The translations under genes were made by a program, and so were the position numbers. DNA of 33,842 bases, taken from contig RFII01000050.1 in assembly GCA_003695265.1 (NCBI GenBank), forward strand, positions 1 to 33,842, given 5' to 3'. Numbering within the stretch: position 1 is the first letter of the stretch; every line of letters begins with the position of its first letter. Of this stretch, positions 27,733 to 33,842 are shown piece by piece. Origin of the DNA: Candidatus Woesearchaeota archaeon (GTDB lineage Archaea > Nanobdellota > Nanobdellia > Woesearchaeales > J072). The notes below the pieces were generated by a model. The model searched no databases and was not told where the DNA came from. It saw only the letters and a program-made list of their open reading frames with translations.

Positions 27733-27993
27733 TCACATCAACCCAAGTTGAGTTGCCAAGTCTATTGCTGGTGTTTCCTCACTTAATTTTACATAAGCCC
27801 TTTTTATCCCATGAGGGTCAACGTGCGTCGTCACCCTGACAATTTTTATCTTGTACATTTCTTCCAAAGCTTTTTTTATATCTTTTTTAGTTGCTTTCTT
27901 CTCTACTGCAAAAATTAGCTTGTTCTCTGACTCCATCAGCCTTAACGATTTTTCTGTTGACAATGGGTATTTTATCACGCTTTCCATTTTCAC
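27733..27993 (-). CDS. rpl23: Ribosomal protein uL23
   Basis: VIKYPLSTEKSLRLMESENKLIFAVEKKATKKDIKKALEEMYKIKIVRVTTHVDPHGIKRAYVKL. Confidence 0.95.
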   Translation of the reverse strand: MKMESVIKYPLSTEKSLRLMESENKLIFAVEKKATKKDIKKALEEMYKIKIVRVTTHVDPHGIKRAYVKLSEETPAIDLATQLGLM

Positions 27994-28796
27994 AAGTATA
28001 ATTTTTCCTTGCCCATTTTTTCAATAGCTGATTCGCTCCAAAGAGTGAGCCTTCCCATCACTGCGCCGGGAGCAAGCACTTCTGCATTTATTGCGTTAAC
28101 AGGCACCACATCAACGCCTTTCACGTTTTTCGCGGCTTTTGAAAGCTTACACTCTTTTGAAACCACTATTAAAGGTCCGATTTTTACTTTTGTCTTTCTC
28201 CCCCTAATCTTTGCTTTCCCTTCTTTTCTTACTGTTTTAGACACTCTCTCAAGCTCTTCTTTCAGTCCTAATTTTTCAAGGACTTTCTTAACCTCCTTTG
28301 TTTTTTCAGCGTCTTCAATTTTTGAGCTTATGACAAAAGGATAATCCTTTGGAACTTTGTGTCCTCTTTTTTCAACAATTTCGGTAATCACGCTTGCTGA
28401 GATTGCCGACCTTATGGCTTTCCTGTTTTCTTTCTTGTTTATTTTCTGTTCCCAGTTCTTCTCAGCTTTTGGCGGATGGGCTCTTCTTCCACCCCTTGTG
28501 CCGGGCGCAAAAGCACCTTCCCAATTCATTCTTGTTCCGCGCCTGCTCATAATTTTCCTAGGCACTCTTGAAATACCATAACCATATGATCCTCTATACT
28601 TCCTTCTCCTTCTTGAAAGCTCGGCTGAATGCCTTTTTCCTGCTTCAGGAGAAGCACCATATTTTTGTCTCTTGTTTGCTTGCAAAACCTGAACTGCCTT
28701 TTTTACAAGGTCTGGCCGGGGTTCTTCCTCAAACTGTTTTGGCAACTCAATCTCTTTTTCTGGTGCTCCTTCCAGTGTTTTGACTTTAATTCTCAT
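27990..28796 (-). CDS. rpl4: Ribosomal protein uL4
   Basis: RQKYGASPEAGKRHSAELSRRRRKYRGSYGYGISRVPRKIMSRRGTRMNWEGAFAPGTRGGRRAHPPKAEKNW. Confidence 0.95.
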   Translation of the reverse strand: MRIKVKTLEGAPEKEIELPKQFEEEPRPDLVKKAVQVLQANKRQKYGASPEAGKRHSAELSRRRRKYRGSYGYGISRVPRKIMSRRGTRMNWEGAFAPGTRGGRRAHPPKAEKNWEQKINKKENRKAIRSAISASVITEIVEKRGHKVPKDYPFVISSKIEDAEKTKEVKKVLEKLGLKEELERVSKTVRKEGKAKIRGRKTKVKIGPLIVVSKECKLSKAAKNVKGVDVVPVNAINAEVLAPGAVMGRLTLWSESAIEKMGKEKLYL

Positions 28797-28800
28797 TTTT

Positions 28801-29781
28801 TTAATTGCCTTGTTTTGATTCTAATGAAATATGCTGTATAGCTGGAGCCTCTTTTGGTATTTTCTTGCTAGGTCTTGATGATTTCGTGAGTATTATTAAT
28901 CTTTTTTTCGGCCCACTAACTGATCCTTTTAGTAAGACATAATTATTTTTTACAAGGCCATAATTAATGAATCCTCCCTTCGGGTTTATCTCTTCAGGAT
29001 TACTTCCTATTTTCAGTAGCCATTTATTATACTCTGTTCTTTGATGATAACCGTGCTGCCCCGCATGAGCAACCCTATATAATATGTGTCCTTGACCCCT
29101 CCAAGGACCTAAAGATCCGGGATTTCTAACACCTTTCTCAGACTTATGCTCTTTTAACCCAATTCCAAATCTTTCTACAGGCCCTTTAGTGCCTTTTCCT
29201 TTTGTAATACTATGAACGTCAACTTGCTCTCCTTCTTGAAACACTTTTTCTATAGGCACTTCCTTGTCAAAATACTCTTTTATAAACGCAAGCTGCTCCT
29301 CTTTTGTCCCTCCTATTCTTATCTCAAACAGTTCTGGCTTCTTCTTCCCAATTCCTGTGAGACTAGGCTGCGTGTAAACAACTGCTTTGATAAAATCATA
29401 CTCTTTAACATCATCTAACTTTTTTGTGCTTGCTTTCGGCAGTTTAACCTTTTTTGCAAGGTTTTTGTCAATGTTTTTCGAGAAGATCTCAGAAGAAAGA
29501 GCCGCGCCAGAAGGAGTGTTTTTGTAGAATCGGGCAGAAAAAATTTTGATCGGGGGGCACTCAATGACTGTAATAGGACATATAATGTCTGAACCCTTTG
29601 TTGTTGACGTTTTCCTGTTGTCAGTGATTATCACATGAGTCATTCCTGCTTTGTAGCCAGCAAAACCAACCAAGCCTGGATTAGAATTAGGATTATTCCT
29701 TAATCTAGGATAACTTCTCTTGGCCCTTTTCCGGGGCCAAAATTGCATGCTTCCACTTCTTGGTTTGTGTGCTTTTGGCAT
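28801..29781 (-). CDS. rpl3: Ribosomal protein uL3
   Basis: MPKAHKPRSGSMQFWPRKRAKRSYPRLRN...GFAGYKAGMTHVI...GLKEHKSEKGVRNPGSLGPWRGQGHILYRVAHAGQHGYHQRTEYNKWL. Confidence 0.95.
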   Translation of the reverse strand: MPKAHKPRSGSMQFWPRKRAKRSYPRLRNNPNSNPGLVGFAGYKAGMTHVIITDNRKTSTTKGSDIICPITVIECPPIKIFSARFYKNTPSGAALSSEIFSKNIDKNLAKKVKLPKASTKKLDDVKEYDFIKAVVYTQPSLTGIGKKKPELFEIRIGGTKEEQLAFIKEYFDKEVPIEKVFQEGEQVDVHSITKGKGTKGPVERFGIGLKEHKSEKGVRNPGSLGPWRGQGHILYRVAHAGQHGYHQRTEYNKWLLKIGSNPEEINPKGGFINYGLVKNNYVLLKGSVSGPKKRLIILTKSSRPSKKIPKEAPAIQHISLESKQGN

Positions 29782-29836
29782 TTTGGCAGGGATGACTGAT
29801 TTTTCATCCTTTTTTTCTCTGTAACAGCCTTTTTGT

Positions 29837-29908
29837 GGAGCTTTTGCCTAGAACAAGTTTAATGGATAAACTTTGTACTGAAAAGCTCCTTTTCAGGCCT
29901 TGTTATCC
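29837..29908 (-). promoter_or_regulatory. Putative structured 5' leader of the uL3 operon with mutually exclusive stems
   Basis: Stem A: CTGAAAAG (29878-29885), loop ctc, CTTTTCAG (29889-29896), 8 bp perfect. Stem B: GGAGCTTTT (29837-29845) with AAAAGCTCC (29881-29889), 9 bp perfect, sharing bases with A. Inner AAGTTT (29855-29860) / AAACTT (29868-29873). Confidence 0.5.
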
Positions 29909-29911
29909 AAT

Positions 29912-29934
29912 ATTTAAATTCTCACGATTTAAAT
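29912..29934 (-). promoter_or_regulatory. Candidate archaeal TATA boxes for the uL3 operon
   Basis: Two palindromic ATTTAAAT elements at 29912-29919 and 29927-29934 in the uL3/primase intergenic region. The distal one would place the TSS near 29904, just before the stems. Confidence 0.4.
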
Positions 29935-30014
29935 AATGGTTTTCTCTCAGGAATTTGAACTATTTTATAAAGCTTTCTGTTATCTCTCGTGTATTCCAGT
30001 CTCTTTTGAGTTTT

Positions 30015-31325
30015 TTAACTATTTTTACGTGTTTTTCTCCTGTTCAAATACTTCGTCTTTCTTATTGAGTAATTGACAGGGTTTTTGATTTTTGCGCAGG
30101 TGGGGTCTGGATTGCAGACCTGCAAGTCTTTCAAGAACATGTTGTGCGGCGGGCAGTTTGGAGGCAATGCTTTCTTTTTTTTAGTCATGTGGTACCTGAG
30201 GTGGCCTACAATGCGTGATTCGCGAAGCGGCTCCTGGTTTCTCTCATTCCACTCCCTTACAAGCTTTTCAATTTGGTCTTTGCTCCAGCCGACGTTGCTT
30301 AAGAAATTCACGAGCACAAACAATGACCTTTTCCTTCCGTCCTCCAAGCCTTCCAGTATTTTTTTTATGCATGGGGGAAAGAACTGTTCAGGAATTGCCT
30401 CTTCAACGACAGCGTATTCTTTTACTGGCTTTTCGATTTCTTCTTTCTCTTCGATGACAGCGCTGAAGTCAAACGCCTGCACTAAAAGCTGGTTTGCCTC
30501 ATTTTTTTCCGCGCTGGAACTGTCCAAAAAGCGAAGCTTGCCCACCTTGACTTTTTCTGGCATAGCGCTCTCACGTTTAAAGCCAAGCACTTCGTTCAGC
30601 CCTATCGGAATTGATGCCAGCCCTGACTTTTCGTTTAGGGAGTAAGGGCTCCTGTAAAGGTGCCTGCTGGAAATCAGTATTGTGTCAATGTCAACTATTT
30701 TGAAAGGGTCAAATTCATTGTCCTTTGCCAGTTCATCAACTGGAATTCCAAACCTCTGTGAGATTGATGAAACATCTTCCATTTCAAGAATCTTTTTAGC
30801 CAAATGCTTTCGTATCATCTCCCTCAAGTAAGCAGCAACTACTTTCGGCCCTTCCGGAAACAAGGTTTTTGTTGGCTTTCCGAGGACTTTTTCAGGGAAA
30901 GACTCGTAAGGCACTCCTATGTGAAACCCCTTGTTGCCGCTGAACTTGACGCTTATGCTCCTTATTCCATGGTGTTTTAATGCTTCTATCAGGTAATAAG
31001 CAGTGATTTTTGAGAATTGAATGTCCTTGCAGTCTATGTCAAGAACTAAGTCCCAGCCAGACCTCATCTCATCAAGCTCAGCCTTTTTCTTGTTAGGAGC
31101 CAGCATTAAAGGATTATTCCAGCGCTCTTCTGATATATGAAAAGAGGTTGCTCCTTGCTTTGCAAGCTCAAGAACATCCTGCGGGTATTGCAGGATGTCA
31201 GGCCTCTTGCCAAAGCCTTTATCACCAAATCTTATCGCGACTTCTTTGTTTTTCGCGCTATTAACAATCTCGTTGCGTATGTCTTCCCTTTTGTAATACT
31301 GCAATAAAGTGCTTAAGCTTATCAT
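30015..31325 (-). CDS. priS: DNA primase, apparent fusion of catalytic PriS-like domain and PriL-type Fe-S C-terminal domain
   Basis: Catalytic DLVLDIDCKD, SVKFSGNKGFHIGVP, ISSRHLYRSPYSLNEKSGL; C-terminal PPCIKKILEGLEDGRKRSLFVLVNFLSNVGW...PNCPPHNMFLKDLQVCNPDPTCAKIKNPVNY carries four Cys in PriL-CTD-like order. Confidence 0.85.
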   Translation of the reverse strand: MISLSTLLQYYKREDIRNEIVNSAKNKEVAIRFGDKGFGKRPDILQYPQDVLELAKQGATSFHISEERWNNPLMLAPNKKKAELDEMRSGWDLVLDIDCKDIQFSKITAYYLIEALKHHGIRSISVKFSGNKGFHIGVPYESFPEKVLGKPTKTLFPEGPKVVAAYLREMIRKHLAKKILEMEDVSSISQRFGIPVDELAKDNEFDPFKIVDIDTILISSRHLYRSPYSLNEKSGLASIPIGLNEVLGFKRESAMPEKVKVGKLRFLDSSSAEKNEANQLLVQAFDFSAVIEEKEEIEKPVKEYAVVEEAIPEQFFPPCIKKILEGLEDGRKRSLFVLVNFLSNVGWSKDQIEKLVREWNERNQEPLRESRIVGHLRYHMTKKKKALPPNCPPHNMFLKDLQVCNPDPTCAKIKNPVNYSIRKTKYLNRRKTRKNS

Positions 31326-31398
31326 GCTTTCTGGGATAATAACTGTTTATTTATTCTTTTTGGAAAATGATTTAAATAAATTTAACATTAATCAAAGA

Positions 31399-31764
31399 AT
31401 GCGCTCTGAAAATTTTGAAGACTTCGACGACTTTCTCGAAAAGCTCAGGTCTTCTGGCAAGCTAATTATTGTTGAAGGAGCAAAAGACAAGAATGCTCTC
31501 AAATCACTTGGAATAACAAACACTTTTATGATGAACGGCAAGCCATTGTTCAAAATTGTTGAGGAAGTTGCTGAAATTACTAAAGAATGCGTTATTCTGA
31601 CAGATTTTGACAGTGAGGGAAAAAAGCTTTACGGCAGGCTTAATTCTGGATTGCAGCGGTTAGGCGTTAAGGTTGATCATAGATTCAGGGAATTCTTGAT
31701 TAGAAAAACAAGGCTTAGCCATGTGGAAGGAATCTTAAGTTATAAAGAACACCAAAACCAATAA
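31399..31764 (+). CDS. Small TOPRIM-domain protein (UPF0292-like)
   Basis: KLIIVEGAKDKNALKSLGI...CVILTDFDSEGKKL has the TOPRIM E and DxD motifs. ATG at 31399 preferred; the listed start at 31309 is GTG and overlaps the divergent primase start. Confidence 0.8.
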   Translation: MRSENFEDFDDFLEKLRSSGKLIIVEGAKDKNALKSLGITNTFMMNGKPLFKIVEEVAEITKECVILTDFDSEGKKLYGRLNSGLQRLGVKVDHRFREFLIRKTRLSHVEGILSYKEHQNQ

Positions 31765-31795
31765 TTTTTTAAGCCATTCAATTATTTTTATTCTT

Positions 31796-32326
31796 ATGGC
31801 AAAGCTGTCGGAAAAAGAGGTTAGGGCTATTGATCATATCGAGCATCAGATTATTGCTCTTGAGAAGGAATGGAATTCTTTTTCTAAAGAAACATTTATT
31901 GATTGGAATAAAAAATACGGCCGGCTTACACCTATGCAAATCCGGGAGAGGGTTCTTCTGCAAGTTGATGATGAGATTATAGAAAAAAAAGAGTTCAAGG
32001 AATTATGGTGGGAATCAATAATCACGTTCCGCAAGCTTTCGCATTTGATTAAAACGAAGAGGAAAAAGCAGGCTCTGAAGCTCTTCGAAATAAGTTATGA
32101 TAATTTTAAGCAGAAGCTGAAAGACCTTGAGTTCTTAGAATTAGACACTCTTATTTTTTTGAAGAGGAACCGCAACATTTTAGAGAAAACCTTTGATTCT
32201 GTTTATGGGAAAGGCTATTTTGACAGGCACGTCATAGGCAACTATTCAATCAGGTTTAGGATAATTCAGATTCTTTTTCGCGAGTACGAACTTTTAGAAG
32301 CGGTGCTGAACAACCTGCTGCGATAA
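31796..32326 (+). CDS. Uncharacterised predominantly helical protein
   Basis: Intact 176-aa ORF, 31 nt after the TOPRIM gene, charged helical composition; no family recognised. Confidence 0.65.
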   Translation: MAKLSEKEVRAIDHIEHQIIALEKEWNSFSKETFIDWNKKYGRLTPMQIRERVLLQVDDEIIEKKEFKELWWESIITFRKLSHLIKTKRKKQALKLFEISYDNFKQKLKDLEFLELDTLIFLKRNRNILEKTFDSVYGKGYFDRHVIGNYSIRFRIIQILFREYELLEAVLNNLLR

Positions 32327-32327
32327 A

Positions 32328-33224
32328 TCACATGCTTTCCAGAGCCTTTATTCTCTCATCAATCGGTGGATGAGTTGAGAACATCCTGTTGAGACCGCCC
32401 TTCAAATTCCTTAAGGGGTTCTCAATGTACAGGTGTGCTGTGGCCTTGTTTGCCGTGTCAACCACTTTGTCATGGTCATTTTTTATTTTTCGCAGAGCAT
32501 CTGCAAGGCCTTTCGGATATCTAGTTAGCTTTGCGCCTGAGGCGTCTGCCAGGAATTCCCTCTTGCGCGAAATAGCAAACCTTATCATCTGCGCGATTAT
32601 CGGCGCTAGAATTGCCATTGCAAGCGCAACAACAATTAATATTACGTTTCCTCCGCTTTTGCTGTCTCTTCTGCCGCCGCCCCAAAGGAATGAGCGAAGC
32701 ATAAAGTCACTTAGTAGCGCAACTATTCCTATCATCACAGTAACAAGCATCATGAAGCGGATGTCATAGTTCTTTATGTGGCTTATCTCGTGCGCTAAAA
32801 CCCCTTCTAATTCCGCCCGGTTCAGCCTTTTCCTGGCGCCGCTTGTTATGCAAACAGCAGAGTGCTCAGGGTCTTTTCCTGTGGCAAACGCGTTAATTGA
32901 CTCTTCTTGAATCATATAAATTTTCGGCATTGGTATTCCTGCTGCTATTGAAAGGCCCTCAACTGTGTTCCAATAAAAAGGGTCATCTTTCTTTGTGACA
33001 GGCTTAGCGTGGCTCAGGCTCAGAATCATATTGCTACCGGAATGATAAGCAATTAGGGAATAAATAATAGCTATTATAAATGCAAAAACCATTCCAAACA
33101 TGTAATCGCCTAAGAAAACCTCTCCGAAAACGTAGCCTAAAACAATTATTAAAAGGCTGAAAAAAACCATTAAAGCGTACGACTTCAGCTTGTTCTTAGA
33201 GATTTCCTCATAAAAGTCGGCCAT
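32328..33224 (-). CDS. htpX: HtpX-like M48 membrane metalloprotease
   Basis: HEISHIKNYD zinc site, INAFATGKDPEHSAVCITSGARKRLNRAELEGVLAHEISH, flanking TM segments, C-terminal FSTHPPIDERIKALE. Confidence 0.95.
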   Translation of the reverse strand: MADFYEEISKNKLKSYALMVFFSLLIIVLGYVFGEVFLGDYMFGMVFAFIIAIIYSLIAYHSGSNMILSLSHAKPVTKKDDPFYWNTVEGLSIAAGIPMPKIYMIQEESINAFATGKDPEHSAVCITSGARKRLNRAELEGVLAHEISHIKNYDIRFMMLVTVMIGIVALLSDFMLRSFLWGGGRRDSKSGGNVILIVVALAMAILAPIIAQMIRFAISRKREFLADASGAKLTRYPKGLADALRKIKNDHDKVVDTANKATAHLYIENPLRNLKGGLNRMFSTHPPIDERIKALESM

Positions 33225-33225
33225 C

Positions 33226-33780
33226 TTAGAACTTTACCTTTACAGGCTCGCGCTCTTCCTTTGATTCTGTCTTGAAGAATTCCTCTTCCTTGAACTTGAA
33301 CATGGCTGCCATTATGTTTGTCGGAAACTGCTGGATTTTCGTGTTGAACTTCAGCACCTGGTCATTATAAAACTGCCTTGCATAAGCTATTTTGCTTTCT
33401 GTTCCTGAAAGCTCTTCCTGCAACTGCATAAAGTTTTCGTTCGCCTTAAGCTGGGGATACGCTTCTGCTACTGCAAACAAACTTTTTAGCGCGCCGCTGA
33501 GCATGTTGTCAGCCTTTGCTTTGTCGCCCAAGCTTTTTGCGTCTTTCATCAAGTTGCGGGCCTCTGTAACCATCTTGAAAGTTTCTTTTTCGTGCTTTGC
33601 GTATCCTTTCACAGTCTCGACAAGATTTGGGATAAGGTCAAACCTTCTCTTCAGCTGAACGTCAATCTGCGACCACGCGTTCCTAATCCTGTTCCTCAAG
33701 CGAATCAGGCTGTTGAACACTATTATCATGTACAGCACGATTATTCCAACAACAATAAGCACTATCTGCAAAGGACTCAT
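33226..33780 (-). CDS. lemA: LemA family protein
   Basis: N-terminal TM then [82 protein letters not shown]. Confidence 0.95.
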   Translation of the reverse strand: MSPLQIVLIVVGIIVLYMIIVFNSLIRLRNRIRNAWSQIDVQLKRRFDLIPNLVETVKGYAKHEKETFKMVTEARNLMKDAKSLGDKAKADNMLSGALKSLFAVAEAYPQLKANENFMQLQEELSGTESKIAYARQFYNDQVLKFNTKIQQFPTNIMAAMFKFKEEEFFKTESKEEREPVKVKF

Positions 33781-33842
33781 TTTGCTTCACCTCTCTTCAC
33801 TTTAATAAAAAATCTCTTATTTAAATACTTTGTTTATTATAC

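Noticed and set aside
29782-30014. Possible tRNA or other known structured RNA in the uL3/primase intergenic region
   Set aside because: No cloverleaf with T-arm consensus found; kept only as a putative leader structure.

Overview
AT-rich archaeal chromosomal segment. Gene content and protein style point to a DPANN-type archaeon (inference, not proven). Left to right: (i) the 3' part of a coiled-coil gene cut by the window edge; (ii) a six-gene minus-strand cluster of surface/membrane proteins: four tandem paralogous lipoproteins, a polytopic membrane protein whose C-terminal domain resembles them, and a single-TM ectodomain protein with two Cys-rich modules; (iii) pelota, a TrmB-family regulator and pheS-pheT; (iv) a long minus-strand ribosomal superoperon from uL3 to eL14, including SUI1/aIF1, RNase P p29, secY and an EMC3/DUF106 YidC-like protein; (v) a primase gene that looks like a PriS-PriL(CTD) fusion, divergent from a small TOPRIM protein; (vi) a helical unknown, htpX and lemA. 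The best candidate for an undescribed system is the lipoprotein/membrane cluster at 1288-8793. Second is an apparently bistable RNA leader upstream of uL3 (about 29837-29908). Third is the set of unusually long charged low-complexity tails on eight ribosomal proteins. I saw no rRNA, tRNA, CRISPR array, transposase or phage gene. All homology calls come from recognising the supplied translations; no searches were run.
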